Positions 57,930 to 64,000 of a stretch of DNA of 64,000 nucleotides are shown in pieces. The notes below the pieces were generated by a model, which did not search any database, had not been told where the DNA came from, and worked only from the letters and a program-made list of their open reading frames with translations. Position 1 is the stretch's first letter. Every line of letters begins with the position of its first letter. Origin of the DNA: Amycolatopsis acididurans. GTDB lineage: Bacteria; Actinomycetota; Actinomycetes; Mycobacteriales; Pseudonocardiaceae. The translations under genes and the position numbers were made by a program. The DNA is taken from assembly GCF_012328925.1 (NCBI RefSeq), contig NZ_JAAXLS010000006.1:186001-250000 (forward strand). The letters are read 5' to 3'.

Positions 57930-58484
57930 ATGATTCGGCGCATGGAGCCCGCGGAGACCCTGTCCGACGGCGAGATCAGGCTGCGCCGGTGGCGGCGCGG
58001 CGATGCCCGCACCGTGCACCGCGTTGTCAACGCGTCGCTCGATCACCTGGCGCCGTTCATGCCGTGGGCGGTCGGAGGTTACAGTCGCGCCGACGCGGCC
58101 GACTTCATCCGGTCCTCCGACGAGGAATGGCGCGCGGGCAAGGCGTTCTCCTACGCCGTGCTCGGCGCTCGCGGCGAGGTGATCGGCAGTTGCGGCCTGA
58201 TGCGCCGCATCGCCGAGGGCGGGCTGGAGATCGGGTACTGGCTGGCCCGCGAGCACACCGGCCGGGGCATCGCGACCCGCGCGGCCCGGCTGCTGACCGA
58301 CGAGGCGTTCCGGATCGGCGCGCGGCACGTCGAGATCCACCACGACCCCGCCAACATCCGCAGCGGGCTGATCCCGGAGCGGCTCGGGTACACGCGGATC
58401 GGCACCATGCCGGCCACCCAGCCGGGTGGCTCCGCGGGCACCGGGAAGCTCGTCGTCTGGCGCGCAGAGGTTAACGGTTGCTAA
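57930..58484 (+). CDS. GNAT-family N-acetyltransferase
   Basis: 184-residue RimJ/RimL-like acetyltransferase, with the acetyl-CoA motif LAREHTGRGIATRAARLL and FRIGARHVEIHHDPAN then SGLIPERLGYTRIG (conserved end of fold). ATG 57930 or 57942 are both possible. Acts on a protein or small amine; target unknown. Confidence 0.85.
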   Translation: MIRRMEPAETLSDGEIRLRRWRRGDARTVHRVVNASLDHLAPFMPWAVGGYSRADAADFIRSSDEEWRAGKAFSYAVLGARGEVIGSCGLMRRIAEGGLEIGYWLAREHTGRGIATRAARLLTDEAFRIGARHVEIHHDPANIRSGLIPERLGYTRIGTMPATQPGGSAGTGKLVVWRAEVNGC

Positions 58485-58519
58485 CGTAGGTGCCCGGTCG
58501 ATCGCCAAAGGGGGCGAGC

Positions 58520-60112
58520 TTGGACACCGACGCCGACACCCTGCGCCCGGAAATCGCCTTGTCCTGGCGCCGGTCCGAACTGAGCGGGCTCACCCCGGCC
58601 AGTTCGCTCGACACGTTCACCGTCGCCGACTACGACCGGCGCAGTCGCCTGGTCGTCGCGGCCGACCCGGTGCTCGACGAGGCGGCGCGCGAACTCGCGG
58701 GCACGGCGTTCAGCCTCGTGCTCGCCGACCGGGACGCCTGGATCGTCGACCGCCGCTACGGTGCGCGGCAGGCCGAGTCGGTGCTGGACAGCATCGGCGC
58801 CGTGCCGGGGCGGCGGTTCACCGAGGAGACCACGGGCACGAACTCGATCGCGACGGTTTTCGAACTGCGCCGCGGCCTGTCCGTGCACGGCAACGAGCAT
58901 TTCATCGAGTCGCTGAAGCAGTTCGCCTGCTACGGCCATCCCATCACGCATCCGGTCACGCACCGGCTCGAAGGCGTCCTCGACATCACGTGCCCGGCCA
59001 CCCAGGACAATCCGCTCCTGGCGCCGTTCCTGCGGCGTGCGGTGGTCGATATCGAGCAGCGGCTGCTGGAGGGTTCGCGCGCCGCGGAACAGCGGATGCT
59101 GGCCGCCTACCAGGCGGCCGCGCCCGGCCGCTCGCGCGCGGTGCTGATGCTCGGTGAGGACGTGGTGCTGGCCAACGCGGTGGCGACCGACCTCCTCGAC
59201 GCGGCCGACCACGCCGTGTTGCGCGGGATCGCGATGGACGCGCCGTTCGGGGTGCGGCAGGCGCGCGAGGTCGAGCTGTCGTCGGGACGCGTGGCCGCGG
59301 TGTCGTTCGAGCGGATCACCGGTGCCTCGGGCGTGCTGTTCGAGCTGGACCTCAGCGAACGGCGTCCCATTCCGCGGCGCAGCCGACCCGCCGAGCCGGA
59401 TCTCGCCGGGTGCCGTGCGCAGCGGGTCAACGTGCTGATCAGCGGTGAACCGGGCACCGGACGGTCCACGGCGGCCCGTGAGCTCGCGGGCGACGAGCCC
59501 GTCAAGGTGCTCGACGCCGCCGAAGCCGGGCCGTGGCCGCCGGACGCGCTGACCGCCGAGGGACTGCTGGTGGTCGAGAACATCCACCTGCTGTCCGAAG
59601 CGCTCGCCGCCCGCATCGCGTCCACAATGGACCAGCGGTGGGTGGTCGTGACCTCGCCGCCGGTCGCGGACCTCACCGGATCCGCCGCGGACCTGGCCAG
59701 CAGGTGCATCGTGCGGCGCGAACTGACCCCGTTGCGTGCCCGGCGAGACGAGCTGCCCGGCCTGGTGACGGGTATGCTCGGCCGCCTCGGCGTGCGCAAC
59801 ACGCTCCGCTTCGCGCCGCGCACGCTGGAAACGCTCGCCGCGCAGGACTGGCCGGGCAACCTGCGCGAGCTGTACGCGCTCGTCAGCCATGTCGTGCGCA
59901 CCCGCCGCGTGGGCGACGTGTTGCCGCAGGACCTGCCCGAGTCCTATCAGGGCAGCCCGCGTGCCCGTCAGCTCAGCCCGATCGAACAGCTGGAGCACGA
60001 CGCGATCATCGCGGCGCTGCACGCGTGCGGCGGGAACAAGGCACATGCGGCCAAACGGCTCGGCATCAGCAGGTCCACATTGCACAGACGAGTGCGCAGC
60101 CTCGGGATCTGA
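58520..60112 (+). CDS. AcoR-like activator with degenerate AAA+ domain
   Basis: 530 residues: an N-terminal GAF-like sensor with TEETTGTNSIATVFE and HFIESLKQFACYGHPITHP, a shortened AAA-like domain (SGEPGTGRSTAAREL, ENIHLLSEALA, NLRELYALV) and a C-terminal Fis-type HTH (CGGNKAHAAKRLGISRSTLH). The sigma-54 GAFTGA loop is missing, as expected in actinobacteria without sigma-54. The TTG start has AAGGGGG six bases upstream. It sits just before the aldehyde/alcohol dehydrogenase pair and probably activates it. Confidence 0.88.
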   Translation: MDTDADTLRPEIALSWRRSELSGLTPASSLDTFTVADYDRRSRLVVAADPVLDEAARELAGTAFSLVLADRDAWIVDRRYGARQAESVLDSIGAVPGRRFTEETTGTNSIATVFELRRGLSVHGNEHFIESLKQFACYGHPITHPVTHRLEGVLDITCPATQDNPLLAPFLRRAVVDIEQRLLEGSRAAEQRMLAAYQAAAPGRSRAVLMLGEDVVLANAVATDLLDAADHAVLRGIAMDAPFGVRQAREVELSSGRVAAVSFERITGASGVLFELDLSERRPIPRRSRPAEPDLAGCRAQRVNVLISGEPGTGRSTAARELAGDEPVKVLDAAEAGPWPPDALTAEGLLVVENIHLLSEALAARIASTMDQRWVVVTSPPVADLTGSAADLASRCIVRRELTPLRARRDELPGLVTGMLGRLGVRNTLRFAPRTLETLAAQDWPGNLRELYALVSHVVRTRRVGDVLPQDLPESYQGSPRARQLSPIEQLEHDAIIAALHACGGNKAHAAKRLGISRSTLHRRVRSLGI

Positions 60113-60327
60113 TCAGGCTCGGCGAACCGGTTGCCGCAGAACGGTCCTGAGCCTGGGCTGTTGGCCATGGCGATCAGGACACGGGCCCGCGGCGGCGTCA
60201 GCGCCGTCAGCGCCTCCCGGGTGGCGGCGGCACAGGCCTCGTGGCCGGAGGGCGTGGCGCGGAATGTGGCCCGTGACTTCGGGGACGAGGCGGCACGGGC
60301 CGTTTCGAGCAGGCCGCGCTCGGCGAC

Positions 60328-60348
60328 ACTGTGTCAACCTGACACAGT
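60328..60348. promoter_or_regulatory. 21-bp palindrome upstream of the ALDH-ADH pair
   Basis: Perfect 9-bp arms ACTGTGTCA and TGACACAGT are separated by ACC. The site lies 57 bp before the ALDH start (GTG 60406) and 216 bp after the AcoR-like regulator stop. It is the clearest operator-type sequence in this end of the window and is a natural target for that regulator's Fis-type HTH. Confidence 0.75.
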
Positions 60349-60405
60349 TAGCGTCGGCCTCCTGCCGCCACGCTTGCCGTGATGGCACCTGACAAGGAGG
60401 TTGGT

Positions 60406-61905
60406 GTGACAGCGGTAGCGGATCTGACCGTCGGGCAGCAGGCGCGGGACTTCGTGTCCGGCACCAAGAACATGCTGATCGGCGGGCACTGGGTGACCTC
60501 GGCCTCGGGCCGGACGTTTCCCACCTTCGACCCCGCCACGGGGGAGAAGATCACCGACGTGGCGCACGGCGGCGCCGAGGACATCGACCGCGCGGTGGCC
60601 GCCGCGCGGCGGGCGTTCGAGGACGGGCCGTGGGCGCGCACGACGCCGTCGGAGCGGCAACGGCTGATCTGGCGCGTCGGCGATCTGCTCCTGGCGCGGG
60701 CCGAGCAGTTCGCGCAGCTGGAAGCCATCGACAACGGCAAGTCGGTCGCGGTCGCGCAGGGCGTGGACGTCGCGTGGGCCGCCGACATCTTCCACTACTA
60801 CGCCGGCTGGGCCACCAAGATCGAGGGCCGCACGATCACGCCGTCCGTGCCGTGGATCCCCGGCAGCCAGTGGCACGCCTACACGTTGCGCGAACCGGTC
60901 GGGGTGTGCGGGCAGATCATCCCGTGGAACTTCCCGCTGGTGATGGCCGCGTTCAAGCTCGCGCCCGCGCTGGCCGCCGGCAACACGGTGGTGCTCAAGC
61001 CCGCCGAGCAGACCCCGCTGACCGCGTTGCTGCTCGGGGAACTGTTCTGCGAGGCCGGTTTCCCCGACGGCGTGGTCAACGTCGTCACCGGTTTCGGCGA
61101 CGCCGGTGCGGCCCTCGCCGCGCACGACGACGTGGACAAGATCGCGTTCACCGGCTCCACCGAGGTCGGCAAGAAGATCGTCGACGCGGCCAAGGGCAAC
61201 CTGAAGAAGGTGTCGCTGGAGCTGGGCGGCAAGAGTCCCAACGTGGTCTTCGCCGACGCCGATCTCGACGCCGCGATCCCCGGCTCGGCCAACGCCTGGC
61301 TGTTCAACCACGGCCAGTGCTGCGTCGCGGGCACGCGCCTGTTCGTCGAGGACCGCGTCTTCGACGAGTTCACCCAGGGCGTCGCGGAGTTCGCGAGCAA
61401 GGTCAAGATCGGGCCCGGGCTCGACCCGGCCACGCAGCTCGGACCGCTGGTGTCACAGGAGCAGCTGGACCGCGTCACGAGCTATCTCACCCAGGGTCTG
61501 GCCGACGGTGCTCGCGCGCTGACCGGCGGAAAGCGTTACGGCGACTCGGGTTTCTATGTCGAGCCGACCGTGCTGGTCGACGTGCACGACGGGATGAGCG
61601 TCGTGCGCGAGGAGATCTTCGGCCCCGTCGTCGCGGCGATCCCGTTCTCCGCCGAGGAAGGCGTGTCGATCGCGGCCAACGACAGCGAATACGGTCTCGC
61701 GGCCGGCATCTGGACGCAGGACATCTCCAAGGCGCACCGCGTCGCGAAGCAGATCAAGGCCGGCAGTGTCTGGATCAACTGCTACAACGGCTTCGACTCG
61801 GCCATCCCGTTCGGCGGCTACAAGCAGTCCGGCTGGGGCCGCGAACTCGGCGCCGAAGCCATCGACCTCTACACCCAGACCAAAGCCGTCAACGTCGCGC
61901 TCTGA
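60406..61905 (+). CDS. NAD(P)-dependent aldehyde dehydrogenase
   Basis: 499-residue aldehyde dehydrogenase with the active-site Cys pair in NHGQCCVAGTR, the general-base Glu in SLELGGKSPNVVF, and the cofactor loop FTGSTEVGKKI. GTG 60406 has a perfect AAGGAGG six bases upstream, which decides the start over an upstream in-frame ATG. It and the following alcohol dehydrogenase form a two-gene unit controlled by the palindrome. Confidence 0.95.
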   Translation: MTAVADLTVGQQARDFVSGTKNMLIGGHWVTSASGRTFPTFDPATGEKITDVAHGGAEDIDRAVAAARRAFEDGPWARTTPSERQRLIWRVGDLLLARAEQFAQLEAIDNGKSVAVAQGVDVAWAADIFHYYAGWATKIEGRTITPSVPWIPGSQWHAYTLREPVGVCGQIIPWNFPLVMAAFKLAPALAAGNTVVLKPAEQTPLTALLLGELFCEAGFPDGVVNVVTGFGDAGAALAAHDDVDKIAFTGSTEVGKKIVDAAKGNLKKVSLELGGKSPNVVFADADLDAAIPGSANAWLFNHGQCCVAGTRLFVEDRVFDEFTQGVAEFASKVKIGPGLDPATQLGPLVSQEQLDRVTSYLTQGLADGARALTGGKRYGDSGFYVEPTVLVDVHDGMSVVREEIFGPVVAAIPFSAEEGVSIAANDSEYGLAAGIWTQDISKAHRVAKQIKAGSVWINCYNGFDSAIPFGGYKQSGWGRELGAEAIDLYTQTKAVNVAL

Positions 61906-61916
61906 AGGGAAAACCC

Positions 61917-63029
61917 ATGAAGGTCAAAGCAGCCGTACTCACCGATTTCAAGAAGCCCTTCGAGATCACCGAACTCGACCTGGACGGGCCGCGCGAGGGC
62001 GAGGTCCTGATCCGCTATGTCGCGGCCGGGCTGTGCCATTCGGACCTGCACCTGACCGACGGCGACCTGCCGCCGCGGTTCCCGATCGTCGGCGGGCACG
62101 AGGGTGCCGGCATCATCGAGGAGGTCGGGCCCGGCGTCACCAAGGTCAAGCCCGGCGACCACGTGGTGTGCAGCTTCATCCCGAACTGCGGCACGTGCCG
62201 GTACTGCGCCACCGGGCACCAGAGCCTGTGCGACATGGGTGCCACGATCCTGGAGGGCAGCTTCCCGGACGGCAGCTTCCGGTTCCACAGTGGAGGAACC
62301 GACTACGGGCAGATGTGCATGCTCGGCACTTTCGCCGAATACTCTACGATCTCGCAACACTCGGTGGTCAAAGTGGACGAGAACCTGCCGCTGGAGTCGG
62401 CGGTGCTCGTCGGCTGCGGCGTGCCGACCGGATGGGGCACGGCGGTGTACGCCGGTGACGTACGTGCCGGGGAAACCGTTGTGGTGTACGGGATCGGCGG
62501 TATCGGCATCAACTCGGTGCAGGGTGCCGCGCACGCCGGCGCGAAGAACGTGATCGTGGTGGATCCGCTGGCGTTCAAACGGGACACGGCGATGAAACTC
62601 GGCGCCACGCACGCCTTCGCGACCGCCGAGGAAGCGCAGGCGGCGCTCGTGGACCTCACCCGCGGCCAGGGTGCGGACAAGGCGCTCGTGACGGTCGGCG
62701 TGGTGGACGAGACCGTGATCTCGGCGGCGTTCGACGCGGTCGGCAAGGGCGGCATGGTCGTCGTGACCGGTCTCGCGGACCCGGCGAAGGCGACGATCCA
62801 CGTGTCCGGCGCCGTGCTGACCCTATACGAAAAGACCATCAAGGGCAGCCTGTTCGGCTCCGGCAACCCGCAGCGCGACATCCTCAAGATGCTCGACCTC
62901 TACCAGGCGGGCACCCTGAAGCTGGACGAGCTGGTGACGAACACCTACCGCCTCGAGGACGTCAACCAGGGCTACCAGGACCTGGTCGAGGGCAAGAACA
63001 TCCGCGGAGTCGTCGTCCACGGCTCCTGA
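61917..63029 (+). CDS. NDMA-dependent-type alcohol dehydrogenase
   Basis: 370-residue zinc MDR alcohol dehydrogenase. Catalytic-zinc region AAGLCHSDLHLTDGDLPP, substrate loop VGGHEGAGIIEEVGPGV, structural-zinc loop CGTCRYCATGHQSLC, NAD(P) fold VVYGIGGIGINSVQGAAHAG. The closest known type is actinobacterial NDMA-linked alcohol dehydrogenase with tightly bound NAD (for example AdhD of mycobacteria). It lies 11 bp after the aldehyde dehydrogenase, so alcohol is oxidised to aldehyde then to acid. Confidence 0.88.
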   Translation: MKVKAAVLTDFKKPFEITELDLDGPREGEVLIRYVAAGLCHSDLHLTDGDLPPRFPIVGGHEGAGIIEEVGPGVTKVKPGDHVVCSFIPNCGTCRYCATGHQSLCDMGATILEGSFPDGSFRFHSGGTDYGQMCMLGTFAEYSTISQHSVVKVDENLPLESAVLVGCGVPTGWGTAVYAGDVRAGETVVVYGIGGIGINSVQGAAHAGAKNVIVVDPLAFKRDTAMKLGATHAFATAEEAQAALVDLTRGQGADKALVTVGVVDETVISAAFDAVGKGGMVVVTGLADPAKATIHVSGAVLTLYEKTIKGSLFGSGNPQRDILKMLDLYQAGTLKLDELVTNTYRLEDVNQGYQDLVEGKNIRGVVVHGS

Positions 63030-63039
63030 CAGCGGTCGT

Positions 63040-63079
63040 CCTGCGCGCTCAGGTCCCTCAGGCGGCCTGGGCGCGCAGG
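63040..63079. terminator. GC-rich hairpin between convergent ADH and peroxiredoxin genes
   Basis: Arms CCTGCGCGC (63040-63048) and GCGCGCAGG (63071-63079) pair over 9 bp and extend by a T-G wobble and CAGG/CCTG to 14 pairs, with a 12-base loop. No T-run follows. It overlaps the 3' end of the peroxiredoxin gene and probably acts on both converging transcripts. Confidence 0.6.
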
Positions 63080-63513
63080 ATTTCCAGGGCCTTGTCGGCG
63101 TGCACGGCCATGCGCACCTCGCTCTTGATGACTTCCAGCACGCGCCGGTCGGTGCCGATCACGAACGTCTGGCGGCGCGTCAGCAGCGGGCCGAACTTGC
63201 GCCGCACCCCGAACTGCTTGGCGACCTCGCCGTCGGGGTCGGACAGCAGCGGGTAGTCGAAGCCGTGCTTGGCCGAAAACTCCTGCTGCTTGCTCACGTC
63301 GTCGGGGCTGATGCCGAGGCGTTGCGCGCCGACCTCGGCGAACTCCTTGGCCAGATCCCGGAAATGGCAGCTTTCCGCGGTGCAGCCCGCCGTCATCGCG
63401 GCCGGGTAGAAGAACAGCACCACCGGGCCCGAGGCGAGAAACTCCGACAGCGAACGCTTCTCGCCCTTGTCGTCGAGCAGCGTGAAGTCCGGAGCGAGAT
63501 CTCCCTTGTCCAT
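63058..63513 (-). CDS. bcp: Thiol peroxidase, BCP/PrxQ type
   Basis: 151-residue peroxiredoxin. The peroxidatic Cys44 and resolving Cys49 are in TAGCTAESCHFRD (PrxQ CxxxxC spacing). It reduces peroxides using thioredoxin-type donors. Convergent with the alcohol dehydrogenase, and eight bases after the EAL-like gene, so it may be co-transcribed with it. Confidence 0.93.
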   Translation of the reverse strand: MDKGDLAPDFTLLDDKGEKRSLSEFLASGPVVLFFYPAAMTAGCTAESCHFRDLAKEFAEVGAQRLGISPDDVSKQQEFSAKHGFDYPLLSDPDGEVAKQFGVRRKFGPLLTRRQTFVIGTDRRVLEVIKSEVRMAVHADKALEILRAQAA

Positions 63514-63521
63514 GACCGACC

Positions 63522-64000
63522 CTATCCCTTCAGGCGCTCGATGAGCTCGTCGACTTCGTCGTCGGTGGCGGATTCGAGGACGAACGGGCCCCGGCCGGCG
63601 ATCACCCCGTACGCGCGCAGCCGCTCCGCGTGCCGCTCGTCGCGCACGCCCTGCGCGCCGATCCGCAGGTCCAGCTCCCGCGCCCGTGTGATCAGCTGCT
63701 CCAGATGCCGCACGGCGGCCGGGTCGGGCTCGTCCTCGGCGAGCGCCTCGACGACCGATCCGGCCAGCATCACGACGCGCACCGCGAGATCGTGCTGAGG
63801 GATCAGCTCCAGATCCGCGGAGCCGGTGACCGTCAGGACCATCTTCGCGCCGAGATCCGACAGCACGGACAACGATTCCAGCACCTCACCGCGTGGATCG
63901 GTGATCGAACGCGGATCGGTGCACAGCCGCAGCGCCGACGCCGGCAGTTCGTGCTTGTCGAGCTGTTCCTTGATCAGGCGCACCAGGTCCGGGTCGATCG
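63522..64000 (-). CDS. EAL-like regulator, C-terminal part (cut by window edge)
   Basis: About 159 residues of a larger protein, open to the edge. The visible end resembles the last half of an EAL domain: RLIKEQLDKHELPASALRLC, SVLSDLGAKMVLTVTGSADL and AYGVIAGRGPFVLES near the C-terminus. Key EAL metal-binding signatures (LEITE, DDFG) are replaced by LRLCTDPRS and other sequence, so it is probably a degenerate, non-hydrolytic c-di-GMP-like domain. The upstream part may contain GGDEF or a sensor. Confidence 0.6.
   Translation of the reverse strand, partial: IDPDLVRLIKEQLDKHELPASALRLCTDPRSITDPRGEVLESLSVLSDLGAKMVLTVTGSADLELIPQHDLAVRVVMLAGSVVEALAEDEPDPAAVRHLEQLITRARELDLRIGAQGVRDERHAERLRAYGVIAGRGPFVLESATDDEVDELIERLKG

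Noticed and set aside
58520..60112. Sigma-54-dependent activator
   Set aside because: The GAFTGA loop is absent and the AAA+ region is degenerate. Actinobacteria lack sigma-54.

Overview
The window is GC-rich actinobacterial chromosome, most like Amycolatopsis or a close relative in the Pseudonocardiaceae. Supporting this are an RbpA-type RNA polymerase partner, OpcA beside Zwf, an actinobacterial SufR-SufBDCSU-SufT cluster, an MptB-type mannosyltransferase, a Vms1/eRF1-like (acVLRF1) peptidyl-tRNA hydrolase, an NDMA-type alcohol dehydrogenase, and frequent GTG/TTG starts with 1-4 nt ATGA/GTGA overlaps. The genus is an inference from gene content. I see no rRNA, tRNA, insertion sequence, prophage or CRISPR array.

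Layout. 1-2.0 kb: end of the glycolytic pgk-tpiA pair, then secG and rbpA, closed by a strong hairpin terminator. 2.2-4.04 kb: a sensor kinase with no adjacent response regulator, and a non-coding array of about 22 units of 22 bp. 4.04-12.2 kb (minus strand): pentose-phosphate operon tkt-tal-pgi-zwf-opcA-pgl. 12.5-21 kb: ctaB (heme O synthase), a HelD-type helicase, an FKBP lipoprotein, an SDR, two membrane proteins and a PAP2-acyltransferase fusion. 21-30.8 kb: a PucR regulator divergent from a hopanoid operon, hpnC-hpnD-hpnE-prenyltransferase-shc-(HpnG/IspH fusion)-hpnH. 31-36.3 kb: quinone oxidoreductase, a small orphan protein, a desaturase, ctaA (heme A synthase) and an ABC-2 exporter pair. 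36.3-44.4 kb: mptB divergent from sufR-sufB-sufD-sufC-sufS-sufU-sufT, with a terminator. 44.5-47.4 kb: a degenerate EAL-CBS-GGDEF protein and a lone lycopene-cyclase-like protein. 47.5-55.2 kb: dgt, acVLRF1, an ABC-F ATPase with a possible leader peptide, a small HTH protein, a GT-C glycosyltransferase and an ABC exporter. 55.2-58.5 kb: SIS protein, hydrolase, LCP protein, GNAT. 58.5-64 kb: an AcoR-like regulator, an aldehyde/alcohol dehydrogenase pair behind a perfect palindrome, a peroxiredoxin, and a partial EAL-like protein at the edge.

How it fits together. From memory, the order pgk-tpi-secG, tkt-tal-zwf-opcA-pgl, ctaB, qor, ctaA, ABC pair, mptB, suf and ABC-F plus small HTH follows the Mycobacterium tuberculosis Rv1437-Rv1473A region. 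Against that backbone, the 13.5-30.8 kb block (HelD, PAP2-acyltransferase, hopanoids) looks like a lineage-specific insertion between ctaB and qor. The window joins NADPH supply, heme A, Fe-S assembly (needed by IspH and HpnH) and membrane lipids (hopanoids, possible neutral lipid, lipomannan-type glycans).

Most worth checking: the 22-bp array, the HpnG-IspH and PAP2-acyltransferase fusions, the palindrome before the aldehyde/alcohol dehydrogenase pair, the SufR operator over its own start codon, the paired dyads before secG, and the possible leaderless leader peptide before the ABC-F gene.
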